A stretch of DNA of 64,000 bases from Oikopleura dioica (Eukaryota > Chordata > Appendicularia > Copelata > Oikopleuridae): contig CAJRAX010000008.1 in the NCBI GenBank assembly GCA_907165135.1, positions 46,604 through 110,603 on the forward strand, in the 5' to 3' direction. The stretch's first letter is position 1. Every line of letters begins with the position of its first letter. The notes below the pieces were generated by a model, which saw only the letters and a program-made list of their open reading frames with translations, did not search any database and had not been told where the DNA came from. Positions 8,403-19,800 of the stretch are shown here, one piece after another. A program made the translations under genes and the position numbers.

Positions 8403-11400
8403 ATCGCGAGCCCAATTCTGACCAAATTTGGGTTCCTCAGATTTCTGTAAATAATGTAGGACAGCAATTTTTTGTTAATGTAAATATTTTTAACAGTCAC
8501 GTGCGGTGTCTTGTAGACACAGGCGCCCAAATAAATATTATTTGTCACAAATACATCCCAAAAAACATAAAAATTGAAAAAACAAAAATAAATGTCGTTA
8601 ACTATTCCGGTGGAAAAATTGATATTATCGGTAAGGTTGAAGCCGAGATAGTTATTGACGAAAAAATAAATGGTAAATCAACTTTTTACGTAGTTTCAAA
8701 TGATTTTTGCCCGATTTTTGGTGTTCCAGCGCTTATTGATAATGAATTACTTATTAACCTCAAACGTAAACGCTTAATAAAAAACGGACCTGTGGAGAGA
8801 TTTGCCTGTTTAAATGAAGTTACCGTTAATTCTTCAGTAAGTGACAATCATGAGGCGCAGATAAATTTAGAGGATGGGCCTTACAGTGCGTTATCAAGAG
8901 AAACATTTTCTTTCAGGCCGAAGTCAGAAACGATTATTGATCTTCATGTTCAAAATTTGGCATCACCAAAAAATCTTTTCTTTGAACATTCAAATTTAGG
9001 AGATTCAAAATTGCAATTGATTCCAAGTTTTCAGACCGTTGATAGTGATTCTCCAATTTTTCGATGTCTTGTTATAAATCCTACCGAGAGTAATATTAAA
9101 ATTCACGCTGGTACAATTTACGTTAAGCTCGAGGAAGTTGTTGAGATTGCGAGAATAAGAAAAACGAGGAATAAAAATCTTGACAACCTCCAGGTCGGGC
9201 CAATTGATTCACACTCAGTCAAAAATAATTTTGATGCTCTTACTGATGAATTTTCATTTCTTTTTTTGGACAACGATGATCCACTTCCTGCGTGTAATCT
9301 TGAAAAATTTTCGATTGAAACTGAGTCAAAACATCCCATTGCGGTTGCCCCGTACAGAACTCCATTCAGCCTTAGAAATGAAATGTGGTCGATGTTAAAA
9401 CGAGACATGGAAAATGACATTATAGAACGATGTACCAGTCCATGGAATTCCCCTTGTTTGTTAGTTCGAAAAAAAGATGGCACATATCGGTTAGTGATCG
9501 ATTTTCGGCAATTGAATAATGTGACGTATCAACAGCATCATCCCTTGCCGAATCTCGAAGATAGTCTATCTTATCTGGAGAAAAGCAGAATTTTTAGCTC
9601 ATTAGATTTGATAAAAGGATTTTACCAAATTTTAATCGAAGAAGATTCAAAGGATAAAACGGCTTTTAGTTGTGAATTTGGCCAATTTAGATTTAAGAGA
9701 ATGCCGATGGGCGCGAAAAATAGCCCATCGCATTTTATGCGAATAATGGACAAGGTTTTAATGGGCACAGAGAAGACGCAAATCCTTGCGTACATGGACG
9801 ATCTTCTTTGCCATAGTGTAACCGAGGAGGATCATCTTCTCTGTCTCCGAAAATTTTTTACTATTTGCAGCGCTAATAATCTACGAATTCATTCACGAAA
9901 AGCACTATTTTTTCAAAAAACAGTTACTTTTTGTGGTTATGTTATAAGTAGCGGCAACGTTTACCCATCACGAGATAAGATTAAGGCAATCGAGAAATTA
10001 GCTATTCCGAAGTCGAAAGAACAAGCTCAAAGTCTTTTTGGACTTTTAAATTTTCATAGACGATTTATCAAAAATTTTGCGGAAATTGCTTTGCCAATAA
10101 CGAAAACCTATAGAAATAATTTTTGCTGGACCGATGAAGCTACAGATGCACTCCACACACTCAAAAGATTAATTTGTGATAATTCGCTGAAATTGAAAAT
10201 TGCCCCATCAGACGGCGGGATTTTTGTGCTCGAGACTGACGCAAGTAATTATGGATATGGCGGGGTTTTATATATTTGCGAGCAAAATAATAATCAAGAA
10301 TCGCATTTTCATAATTCTGACTGTCTCTTACCGGTTATGTATAACAGTGGTAATTTTAATCAATCTCAAGTTAACTATACAATCATTGAAAAAGAGCTTC
10401 TTTCAGCAAAACTTTGCATGGAAAAATGGTCGGTTTATTTAGCATGTCGAGAATTTCACTGGATCACGGATAATAATAATATAAAATACATTAAAACTCT
10501 TCGTACTTGTAACCAAAAATTAGCCAGATGGATAACTGATTTACAGTCGTTTTCATTTCGAGTGATTAGTAAATCATCAAGCAAAATGAAAATAAGTGAT
10601 TATCTAAGCCGTCATTCAGCGTCTAATCTTACGGTCAATGCAATGAAACTGAATGAAAATCGTTTTCTCGAGCTCCAGAAACTTGATTCAACCCTTTCAG
10701 AAATACGAAAATTTTTAAACATCGATCGCTGGCCTAATAATCCTAAGAATGACATTGCGTTTTATCTTCTTCTTCGAGATAAGCTTGAAATATCAGAAAC
10801 TGGTCTAATAGTGTATAAAGAAAGTAATAATATTTGTCGCGTTTGTGTTCCTCGAGAGCTTGAAATGGAGATTATCGAAAATTATCATAATTACTGTCAT
10901 GCGGGAATAGACCAAATTTTTGCTAAAATCTCACTCAAATATATTTGGCCAAAGATGAAAATAGGAATAAGGGAGTTTATACGTAGTTGCTCATATTGTC
11001 AAAAAGACAAACCAAATTATCATCCAAATAGAGCCCCGACACTAACTTTTAAAACACCGACCGGCCCCTATCAAGTTTTTGGATTTGATTTAATTACATT
11101 GCCCCCAACTGATAGAGGAAATCGTTATGTTATGGTAATGGTAGATTTCTTCTCAAAATTTGGGTACTGTGAACCATTAACATCAAGAAATTCTCATAAT
11201 TTACTTTCGAAATTCAAAAATGTTATTTTCCGAAATCCATTTTTTCCGAAATATGTTGTTCTGGATAACGCCCGTGAACATTCTGAAATTGAAAATTTTA
11301 TGATTCAAAATAATATTGAGCCACATTTTTCGCCTCCAAGACATCCACAAAGTAACGGGCAATGTGAAAATTTTAATAGAAATTTAAAAAGTCGATTGCG

Positions 11401-13000
11401 AGCTAAGTGTAATTATGAGAACTGGGATTTATGTCTTCAAGAGGTACTTCATGATATAAATAACTCTTCTCATTCTGTGACAGGTCTTTCGCCCTTTACA
11501 ATTCAAACAGGTTTTAGAAATCCCCATCATATTTTTGATAAGAATTTTCGAGAGTATAACGAAAGAGTAGAAATCAATTTTGAGTCAATTAAAAATCTTA
11601 TCGACGAGGAAAAAAAAGCTAGACTTGGGAAATTTGCTAATCCATCATTTACCCCGTATAAAATTGGAGAAAAAGTTTTATTACGAAATTTTGATAATAA
11701 AAAACCATCATTTTTCGGACCATTTGAGATCATTTCTGCTTCAAAAGAAGGAACATGGTACACTGTAAAATCAGGCAAACAGTCATTTAGGCGTCACGCG
11801 GATGACCTTAAGAAATTTCATTCTCGTTTAGATAACCCTAGAATAAATAAAACCCTAGAACCAAAAATTCCTGAAATTGAACAAATTTTGCCAGACCCTA
11901 TTTTTAGCAATGAGCCCCCGACTTTTTCTTATTTTTCTGCAGCATCATCCCGAGAAACCGATTCATTTGAGGCCAAAAAAGATATTGCCCTTGATAAACT
12001 TTCATCGGCTTGCGTTGATAGAATTTTTGAAAATATTTTTTCTCAATTTATAGTCGATGCGCTTTCGGATAATGAAGAGGAGAGTTCTTCATCCTCAGAA
12101 GATGAAAGCTCTGTTATTTCTGTAATTGAAAACGAGGGTGAATTCGAGATTTTGGAACGAGATGAAATTGATAAGTTAAGCGGTATCTTGCCTAATCCAG
12201 TAAGGCAACTAGAATTTTCTACCGATTCAGAGTTTGAAATTGAAACAAACAGTGAGTTATGGGAAATAACCATCGATTCGGACCCTGAAACGGTAGAAAA
12301 GAGTCCTAAATTAATATCTTATGATAAACTACAATTGACGCAAAATGATCGGCTTGTCACTCCAAAAGACTCTGATATTGACCCAATAAGAAAACTTGCA
12401 TATAAAGCCAAAAGAGAACGGGAATCTTCAAAAGACTCTGCCCCAAGCCCAAAAAAAGCAAATACAAATTTTGAATCAAATTTTTATGAAATTGAAAACA
12501 TGTCGATAGTGATTAAATTGGAAAATGAAAATATGGGATTTTTCGAAAAACTGGATCGGGAATATGAGGCCTTTGCCGCGGACATGATGGTCGAAAATGG
12601 TTGTATTCTTAGGCTAAGTGAGCTTGCGAAAGATAATCTCATGTATATTTTATGGAAATTTGAAATTGAATTTTCGGAAACAGAAAATGTAGGAGATTTA
12701 AGATTAAAAATTCGAGACTATATTCAATCAAATCATCCAAATTGGCGAAAAACGAATTCAGGAGACCTTCTCTTTTTTTCAATCTTGCATTTGAGAGAAC
12801 GGAAGCGTCTCTCTGAATTAAACAAACCCGAGTTAAAAGTTTTGATAGCTCAATTTAATTTGTCTGAGAAGTGTATTCCTTCAAAACTGTCAAAAAATGA
12901 ATTATTAAGATTTATTGATGAAAAATTTCTCCTTCTTTTTCCAAATCATCCGCGAGAAAATAATGAGCTTATTTTTGAACCGAAAACAAATATTCAATAG
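8393..13000 (+). CDS. pol: Pol polyprotein with SAP-like tail, element A
   Basis: Expressed from the -1 frame at the gag stop; the frame has an ATG at 8324, from which residues are counted (1558). Aspartic protease LVDTG (D65). Reverse transcriptase with D428 and Y490MDD. RNase H with ETDAS (D639). Integrase with an HX3H-X29-CX2C zinc finger (H855, H859, C889, C892) and acidic triad D922, D981, E1015, the last pair 33 residues apart; the usual SDNG around the second Asp is LDNARE. A GPFEII module follows near 1130. After about 1160 comes a Ser/Glu-rich tail with SSVISVIENE (SUMO-interacting-motif-like), a basic KRERESSKDS stretch and two SAP-like repeats (about 1427-1468 and 1494-1535). No chromodomain or membrane segment is seen. 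The frame is intact. Confidence 0.95.
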   Translation, partial: KILDREPNSDQIWVPQISVNNVGQQFFVNVNIFNSHVRCLVDTGAQINIICHKYIPKNIKIEKTKINVVNYSGGKIDIIGKVEAEIVIDEKINGKSTFYVVSNDFCPIFGVPALIDNELLINLKRKRLIKNGPVERFACLNEVTVNSSVSDNHEAQINLEDGPYSALSRETFSFRPKSETIIDLHVQNLASPKNLFFEHSNLGDSKLQLIPSFQTVDSDSPIFRCLVINPTESNIKIHAGTIYVKLEEVVEIARIRKTRNKNLDNLQVGPIDSHSVKNNFDALTDEFSFLFLDNDDPLPACNLEKFSIETESKHPIAVAPYRTPFSLRNEMWSMLKRDMENDIIERCTSPWNSPCLLVRKKDGTYRLVIDFRQLNNVTYQQHHPLPNLEDSLSYLEKSRIFSSLDLIKGFYQILIEEDSKDKTAFSCEFGQFRFKRMPMGAKNSPSHFMRIMDKVLMGTEKTQILAYMDDLLCHSVTEEDHLLCLRKFFTICSANNLRIHSRKALFFQKTVTFCGYVISSGNVYPSRDKIKAIEKLAIPKSKEQAQSLFGLLNFHRRFIKNFAEIALPITKTYRNNFCWTDEATDALHTLKRLICDNSLKLKIAPSDGGIFVLETDASNYGYGGVLYICEQNNNQESHFHNSDCLLPVMYNSGNFNQSQVNYTIIEKELLSAKLCMEKWSVYLACREFHWITDNNNIKYIKTLRTCNQKLARWITDLQSFSFRVISKSSSKMKISDYLSRHSASNLTVNAMKLNENRFLELQKLDSTLSEIRKFLNIDRWPNNPKNDIAFYLLLRDKLEISETGLIVYKESNNICRVCVPRELEMEIIENYHNYCHAGIDQIFAKISLKYIWPKMKIGIREFIRSCSYCQKDKPNYHPNRAPTLTFKTPTGPYQVFGFDLITLPPTDRGNRYVMVMVDFFSKFGYCEPLTSRNSHNLLSKFKNVIFRNPFFPKYVVLDNAREHSEIENFMIQNNIEPHFSPPRHPQSNGQCENFNRNLKSRLRAKCNYENWDLCLQEVLHDINNSSHSVTGLSPFTIQTGFRNPHHIFDKNFREYNERVEINFESIKNLIDEEKKARLGKFANPSFTPYKIGEKVLLRNFDNKKPSFFGPFEIISASKEGTWYTVKSGKQSFRRHADDLKKFHSRLDNPRINKTLEPKIPEIEQILPDPIFSNEPPTFSYFSAASSRETDSFEAKKDIALDKLSSACVDRIFENIFSQFIVDALSDNEEESSSSSEDESSVISVIENEGEFEILERDEIDKLSGILPNPVRQLEFSTDSEFEIETNSELWEITIDSDPETVEKSPKLISYDKLQLTQNDRLVTPKDSDIDPIRKLAYKAKRERESSKDSAPSPKKANTNFESNFYEIENMSIVIKLENENMGFFEKLDREYEAFAADMMVENGCILRLSELAKDNLMYILWKFEIEFSETENVGDLRLKIRDYIQSNHPNWRKTNSGDLLFFSILHLRERKRLSELNKPELKVLIAQFNLSEKCIPSKLSKNELLRFIDEKFLLLFPNHPRENNELIFEPKTNIQ

Positions 13001-13067
13001 TTCTTGATAAATCGATGAATACAAAAAAAAAAAATAATAGAAAAAAAAAAAATCAATAAAAAAAAAT

Positions 13068-13084
13068 CCCTGGCGTGGCCATAC
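13068..13084 (+). promoter_or_regulatory. Inverted repeat abutting the 3' LTR (element A)
   Basis: CCCTGGCGTGGCCATAC abuts the LTR, where a polypurine tract would be expected; TGGC and GCCA can pair. Equivalent sites exist in all five elements (13068, 16708, 30518, 39778, 56083). A-rich purine runs lie only further upstream (13021-13067). The 84 bp between the pol stop and the LTR hold nothing else. Confidence 0.7.
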
Positions 13085-14133
13085 TAATATCGATCAAGGC
13101 AGGAACAGAAAAAATAAAAATTGAATATCTCTTTCACGGCCGACTTTCGTCAATTTGGATTGATTTTTGTAAAAATTCACAGATAAATTGCTGCTGTTTA
13201 TTTTGCCTTGAACCCTTAACTAAGTGGGTAATTTATGAAAATTAATTTAAGTTAATTCTAGTTAATTAAGGGTTCAGGGATTAATTTTCAGTAGTGGTTT
13301 GGGAGTTTAGGTTTCTCTGGCGCTACGGTGCTTTCACAATTTCAATTGCATGAAAAAGGATGATAGTTAAAACGCATCAACAATCACAATATCAATTTCT
13401 CTTATCTTTGGAAAAATTATACTCTTCCTTGATTTCAGTTTTATTTAATATTTACTGGTTATTATTTACTGCAACGATTCTCGCTGGATTTCTTCTTGAT
13501 GGAACTTGCTGTATGTTTACATCCACTAGCTGAGTTCCGCATTGCGGCTTGACACTGTGACTCCGTGCGCCGCGGGATGGCGGTGTCTGTAAGTGCTCCT
13601 GGTAGGCGAAGGTTTTATGAATCCTTTTTCGGCTCGAATTTAGATCGACTGGTCATCCTTCTACTTTAACGACGAAAATGCACTTTCTTCAACCTCGACG
13701 GCAACTGCTTCTACGACAACAACGACAAAACCGACAAATACAAGATGGAAATGGACAAACGCTCTGGACAGACGACGAAAATGGAACTGGACTTGCTTAC
13801 GAATCTTTATCAAAGTGTGATATGGTCACATAGTGAGAAGTTGATCACTTTGATAAAATTGGAATGGAATTGCTGCTTATTATGGAAAATCGGATGAACT
13901 TGAATGGCGGTAGCGAAAGCGACTTGCCATATTTGGAAAGAAAAACAACTGCGCGAAAGGCGCTTCACCATATTTGGAAACAAAAACATCTGCGCAAAAA
14001 GCGAAATTTGAAAATTTGAAAAATCGAAAATCAGTCTCTTTCATCAACCAAATAATATAGCAGCATTCCGAATTTTCTTGTGTTTTCTTTCGCAAGTCGC
14101 AGTTAGCTTAGAGATAAGGACAAGACGGTATCA
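13085..14133 (+). repeat. Element A 3' LTR
   Basis: Same length as the 5' LTR (1049 bp) with about five substitutions by eye, which suggests a fairly recent insertion. Ends at GGTATCA, followed by the target duplication ATAAC and satellite. Confidence 0.95.
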
Positions 14134-15156
14134 ATAACGATGACCATCGAAAAAAAAAATTTTTTTTTTGATTTTTTTTTCTGTTGTGTTTGAGAGCCTC
14201 AGAATCAACCAAAATGACACTCGGGAGACAACAGAAACGCTGCAAATAAAATAAGGGCAAAAAACGAAATTTCAAAATTTTGACCTCGTTTTTGGGCGAT
14301 TTATCATAACGATGACCATCGAAAATAATTTTTTTTTTTTGGTTTTTTTTTCTGTTGGGTTTGAGAGGCTCAGAACTAACAAAAATGATACTCGGAGACG
14401 GCAGAAACGCTGCAGATAAAATAAGGGCAAAAAACGAACTTTCAAAATTTTGTTCTCAATTTTGGGCGATTCATGATAACGATGACCATCGAAAAAAAAT
14501 TTTTTTTTTTGAATTTTTTTTTCTGTTAGGTTTTAGAGGCTTAAAATCAACCAAAATGACGCTCGGGAGACGGCAGAAACGCTGCTAATAAAATTAGGGC
14601 AAAAAACGAAATTTCAAAATTTTGACCTCGTTTTTGGGCGATTCATTGTAACGATGACCATCGAAAAAAAAATTTTTTTTTGATTTTTTTTTCTGTTGGA
14701 ATTAAGAGGCTCAGAATCAACCAAAATGACACTCGGAAGACGGCAGAAACGCTGCAAATAAAATAAGGGCAAAAAACGAAATTTCAAAATTTTGACCTCG
14801 TTTTTGGGCGATTCATGATAACGATGACCATCGAAAAAAAAAATTTTTTTTTTGATTTTTTTTTCTGTTGGGTTTGAGAGGCTCAGAATCAACCAAAATG
14901 ACGCTCGGGGGACGGCAGAAACGCTGCAAATAAAATTAGGGCAAAAAACGAAATTTCAAAATTTTGACCTCGTTTTTGGGCGATTCATGATAACGATGAC
15001 CATCGAAAAAAAATTTTTTTTTTGGTTTTTTTTTCTGTTGTGTTTGAGAGCCTCAGAATCAACCAAAATGACACTCGGGAGACAACAGAAACGCTGCAAA
15101 TAAAATTAGGGCAAAAAAGAAATTTCAAAATTTTGACCTCGTTTTTGGGCGATTCA
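14134..15156. repeat. Satellite array, segment 2
   Basis: About six units between elements A and B. Unit by unit it matches 26570-27568, including the variant GTTGTGTTTGAGAGCCTCAG and the unusual GATTTATCATAACG. That paralogous stretch continues without interruption where element B sits here. Confidence 0.95.
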
Positions 15157-16707
15157 TGATACAAACTCTAGTCCTGATTGCAATTAAAATCTAATAATCA
15201 AATTTAATTTATGTTCTGCAAGAAAATCCAACAAAAAATTTTTTGCTTTCGCGGTTTTTTGTTTATTATGAGACTGATTTCATTTTTGGCGGTGAGCGAA
15301 ATTGCAGGAAAGGCGCAGCTGCAAGTTCATAAATAAGAAAACAATAACAGCACGCTCACAAAGCGTGATCAAAACAAGGACAAGTTCACCAAAGTTCTTC
15401 CGGTCGATCAATAAGAGATCCATTTCAGATCAAATTCTTGCGCTGGAGCCGGGTTCTCGCAGCATTTTTTGTTTCGTGTATGGCGAACAGGTGAAGGGTT
15501 GAACAATAATTCAGCAAACGGCGCGCCAAATTGTCGCAGAATAAAATAAGAAAGATTAAAACAAGCATAAAGAAAGATTATAATTTAAATTGGCCAGTAA
15601 TTAAAATTATAATTTTACGAAAGGGATGAAATATTTTTTTGATTTTTTGATTATTTTTTTAAAAAGGAATAACATAAATTACAGAAAAAGAGACATTAAA
15701 AATTACGATAAAATAAATTATATACAGAGTCAAAATAAACTCTGGCTCACCTTGCGATGCTTATTGACGCGGTTTGCTGTACGCGCTACTTTGCGTCAAG
15801 CCCTATCGAAGACAGGGAATCGCAGGGTGCCCAAGTATCTGCAGCTTGAAGCTTGCCATCCGGCCCGCCCATGGGTGCCATTTGGAGTTAATTTTGAAGA
15901 GTTGGCGAGGCGGTAGAACTCGCATCCGCGTCGAGAGCAATCGTCGTTGATTTCCAAAGAGGAACAGAATGAAATAAAGCCGCAAGCTAGTTATTTAAGA
16001 AAATTAACCCTCGAACACTTGGGTCTAGTTGCTAATCAAGAATTTTAATTAAAATTAACCCTCGAACTCTCGGGCTATTTTTAAGGAGAGAAGAGAAGAA
16101 TTCAGCAATTTTAAAGAAAATTAACCCTCGAACACTCGGGTTAAAAAAGTAATCAGGAATTTTCTATAAAATAAAGTTAACCCTCGAACACTCGGGTTTT
16201 CATGCCAAATTTTTAATCAATAATAACGAGCAATAAGTAAATGAGCATGCGCAATTTCGAACGTGCGGTAAGGACGATATTTCATTTTGGAATTTTGGGA
16301 ACTAAGCGACAAAATTTTGAAGCCTTTTGGATGTGTAATAATAATTGTACAGTTATTTTATATGCACGCGTACGTGCTGTAAAATCCTAATAGTTGCCGC
16401 TTAATCTTTATCCCTAACCGAAGCTTCAATGGGAAGCATTTTCAAAGAGTCGGCCGCTCGCTGGCTTTAGAGGTCTACTGAGGTTCTAGCTCCGTAGCAG
16501 ACATAAAACCGCGAGAAGACCTTTTACCGTGGTGAGATGGAGTTTTTGGACCGTGAAGAGACGTTTTTGGGCGGAAATTTCGACGCCATCTTTTAAAAAT
16601 TTGTTGTGTGAATTTGGGGAGTATTTTGAGGCTTAGTTTGAGCTCAATTTCGCCGGTGACAGTTATCAAAGATTTTTTTTTCTCTCTTTTTTTCCGGTAT
16701 TGTATCA
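15157..16707 (-). repeat. Element B 3' LTR
   Basis: Left LTR on the plus strand, which is the 3' LTR of the element. It lacks the stem block and CArG cluster shared by the other four elements. It holds four hairpin repeats (16003-16198). Its right 100 bp (the outer 5' end of the LTR in element orientation) is the source type of the five LTR fragments in the satellite. Confidence 0.94.
16003..16198. repeat. Four spaced hairpin motifs in the element B LTR
   Basis: TTAACCCTCGAACACTCGGGT and close variants start at 16003, 16054, 16121 and 16177. Each has AACCC and GGGTT arms (one copy ends GGGCT, another has CTTGGGT) around a CGAACACT-type loop. Spacing is 51-67 bp with AT-rich filler. The other LTR has the same four at about 23876-24070. 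They look like repeated protein-binding sites or RNA hairpins; function unknown. Confidence 0.75.
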
Positions 16708-16724
16708 CTGTGACCACTCATGGG
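16708..16724 (-). promoter_or_regulatory. Inverted repeat abutting the 3' LTR (element B)
   Basis: In element orientation CCCATGAGTGGTCACAG directly precedes the LTR; TGA and TCA arms flank GTGG. It is the weakest of the five equivalent sites, but the CCC, GG and CA positions are kept. A purine-rich run (GGAAGAAAAATAG) lies about 30 bp upstream, not adjacent to the LTR. Confidence 0.55.
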
Positions 16725-16850
16725 TCCGGAACTATTTTTCTTCCATTCTTTTTTGCCAGTGAATACAATCATTTTTTCCCGGAAAGATACTGTTTAAAAA
16801 GCGTGGCTAATTGAGCTCAAGCCACAAAATACTTTTTGTAATTATCTAAT

Positions 16851-19800
16851 CTAAACAGCCGTTTCTGGACTAAAAATGAGTTCACCATTGGCGCGCTCAT
16901 GATTTGGAAATTTATCGGAAAAAAATTGATCGATAAGCTCTCTCGCTTCGTATTTTCTGAGATGATAAACACCTTTTATATCGTGAAAAGCGGCGAGCGC
17001 TTTTAATTCTGGTTTACTAAACTCGCTTAATTTTGTTGGCTTAAGAACTAGAAAAACTCCGTAAAATAAAAACTCTCCGTTAGAAGCTTTTTTCCAAAAT
17101 TTAAAATTTTGCTGAATATGATTTCTTACTCTTACTTTTAATTCGGAAAAATCGTCTCTATCCCAATGTTCTAATTCAAATTTATCAGCTATGTATTTGA
17201 GCATTAGAAATGATAGCTCACTGAGCTTGCAAAAAATGCCTTTATCGACAGACATATTTTGCTTGCACTGTTCATAAATTTGGTCAAATTGTTCAAAAAG
17301 TTCCTGGTTTTCATTTTGTAATTTAAAATTTATCGAAAAATCCATTCTGTTAGTTTCTCCGCCTAGTGCTATTTCAAAATTGTCACTGTCTAGAATCTGA
17401 CATTTTTTGCCAGAAGGCCCCGAAGAAGAGTCTTTAGAAGACTCTCTTTCGCGTTTTTTAGGGTTAGACGGATTATGACTTACATCTAATTGATCAAAAC
17501 TGGTAAGATTAGGGGGAATGATCTTGGTCTCTGTTTCGGTAATGCGCTCAAGGTTTTGATTATCTAAACTTGAGCTTTCGGATGTTTCAACATAATTTTG
17601 GACTTGATCATTATTAACTATCGGGGAATCTACAGAAGTAGGGCTATTGTTATCGGATTTTTTGGGCGTATTGAGATCGGAAAATGAAAATTTTTTATTG
17701 ATATTTTGAGGTACCGGGCTATTTTGGTCGGAGTTTTCTGAAGAATCAAGGTCCGAAAAAGTAATTTTCTTGCGGATATTCTGGGGCTTTGGGGCTAAAC
17801 TAGGGGTATTATGCGGAGGAACCGGCTCTCTCGTCTCGGGCGCAGCATTGCTCGGAATCGGCTCTGCCTGGGCTTCACAGCCGTCATCAGTTATTTTGGG
17901 CTGAAAACTGATTTTCTTAGGAAATTTTAGCATGACAATTGGGTCAATAAGAGCCTGATCCGGATTCTCATTTCCAAAATCACTATCTGAACTCGTCTTA
18001 AGGTCGTCAATCGAAGTCGTCATCTTTTCGGACTCTGTACTCCTTTGGTCGAATTCAGAGCAATTTTCAGAGACAGGGTCTGAAATTTCATTCGGCGACT
18101 GTACAATCTTTTCATTGGAGCTTCTACTTTCGGACCTCTCACGATAATTTATTTCTTTCGATTCAAGTTCCTCGTTTATTTCTTTTTCAGAAATAAGTGT
18201 TGCCTCAGAAAATTCATTTGCTCTAGGAGCGCTCACAGCTACAGGGATAAACAAGTCCTCCTCATCTTCTGACTCAAATTCCAGTTGCGGTAACAAATTA
18301 GAACGCACAATCTCTGGCGCTAACTCAGCAGTTTCATCCGCATTTTCATCAACAATCTTCCCCCCTTTCGGCTCAATAAATTTCCTTAGATCACAACCGT
18401 GTCTTTTATACTCATTGCCGGTTTTTGAATCCTTCAGAGTATACCAGGTTGATTTCGGAGATTTGTCAACGATCAGAAAGGGCCCGACAAATGGTGGAAA
18501 ACGCAACTTCAGATTTTTCATTAAAACTTTCGAACCAATTTCATATTCGACGTAGTGAGAATTGCTATATTTTTCGACTCTCTTATTCTTTTCCATTTCA
18601 ATCTTTTGCTGTATTTTCTCAAAATCAATGTCAATCCTTTCTCCGTACTTTCTAAAAAGCGGATCATTTGGATTGTGGACTTCAGCGACGCCGGTTTCAA
18701 TTTGAAAAGGGCTGAACTCAGAGACGGAATGGATACTTCCATTTATCGCATGAATAACTTCATAGATATGGCGATCCCAATTATTCATTTCACAACACGC
18801 GCGAAGACGAGCTTTTATAGTACGATTGACAACTTCGATACCACCGTTAGTTTGAGGATGATACGGCGGGCTCAATTTATGTTCGATTCCTTTTTCTTTC
18901 AAAAACTCAGCTACTCCGTAGAATTCAGTTCCGTTATCAGAAAGCACGCTTTTTGGAATGTGTGGAATAGCAAAAATAATCCTTTTGAATTTTTCCAAGA
19001 CTTCGATTTTATTTTTGGATGCAAGAGGCTCCGCGTAAACTTTTTTTGAGAAAAGATCAACTGCTGTCAAACAAAATTGCATATCATCGTCTGTCGGTCT
19101 CAAGGGCCCGATTAAGTCAATTGCAAGGCTCTGGAAGGGAGCAACAGGGGTCACACTTTTTCCGAGAGGTGGACGGTTCGGATGAGTATTTGGCTTAGCC
19201 GCTTGGCAATGCGCGCATGATCGAATAAATTCCGCGACCGACTCGCGCATGCCGGGCCAAATATATTTTGCCGAGAGCTTTTTAAAACAAATATCGATAC
19301 CTTCATGAGCTGGCTCATGGTAATTCTGGACAATCGAAAGAACGAGCTGATCTGGAACACACGTGCGAGTTTGACCGACAAAGTCGAGAAGCGCGAGGCG
19401 CCCATCTTCTTCGATTTTTAAATTATCTCGATGTAATTTATAGAAGACGATTTTCCTATCTGTAGTTAAATTTGGCCAACGATCAATTTTAACGAATTTT
19501 AAAACTTCAGCAAGAGTTGGATCAAGGAGCTGAAAATGAACGAAATCCCCTTCCGAAAAGTTTATTTCGCTGATAATAGCTTTTTCGGTTTTTCTTTCGA
19601 GCGGCTAAGATAGTCGCTAATTTTCATGTCTCTCGATTTGCGCTGAATTGGATTAAATGAGAACCCTTGGATATTCATTATCCAGCGCTGGATCTTACGA
19701 TTACTCGTTTTTAGAGAATTGATAAATCTTAAGCATGAATTATCCACCAACCAGTCAAATTGAGTAAACAATAAATAGGGCGCCCAGCGTTCCATACAAG

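Larger units (their letters stand above)
6233..14133 (+). mobile_element. Element A: Ty3/Gypsy-type LTR retrotransposon
   Basis: 7.9 kb element with 1049-bp LTRs at 6233-7281 and 13085-14133 that differ at about five positions by eye. The target duplication ATAAC lies at 6228-6232 and 14134-14138. LTR ends are TAATATCG and GACGGTATCA. Internal order is gag, then pol in the -1 frame (protease, reverse transcriptase, RNase H, integrase), then a tail. Both frames are open, but the gag-pol slippery site is altered compared with its relatives. Closest relative in the window is element E. There is no envelope gene. The protease-RT-RNase H-integrase order is the Ty3/Gypsy (Metaviridae) order. Confidence 0.96.

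Noticed and set aside
11637-11830. Chromodomain at the integrase end
   Set aside because: Only the GPF module is visible; no chromodomain-like aromatic pattern follows.
11822-13000. Envelope gene after integrase
   Set aside because: The region is in frame with pol, acidic and charged, with no signal peptide, membrane segment or separate start; it ends in SAP-like repeats.
6233-14133. DIRS-like element with a tyrosine recombinase, suggested by the missing leader
   Set aside because: There is a DDE integrase with zinc finger, direct LTRs and clear 5-bp target duplications.
15302-15502. Small open frames in LTRs (15302-15502, 15626-15916, 29473-29868 and their copies)
   Set aside because: They recur only because LTRs are repeated, and show no recognisable domain or link to gag.
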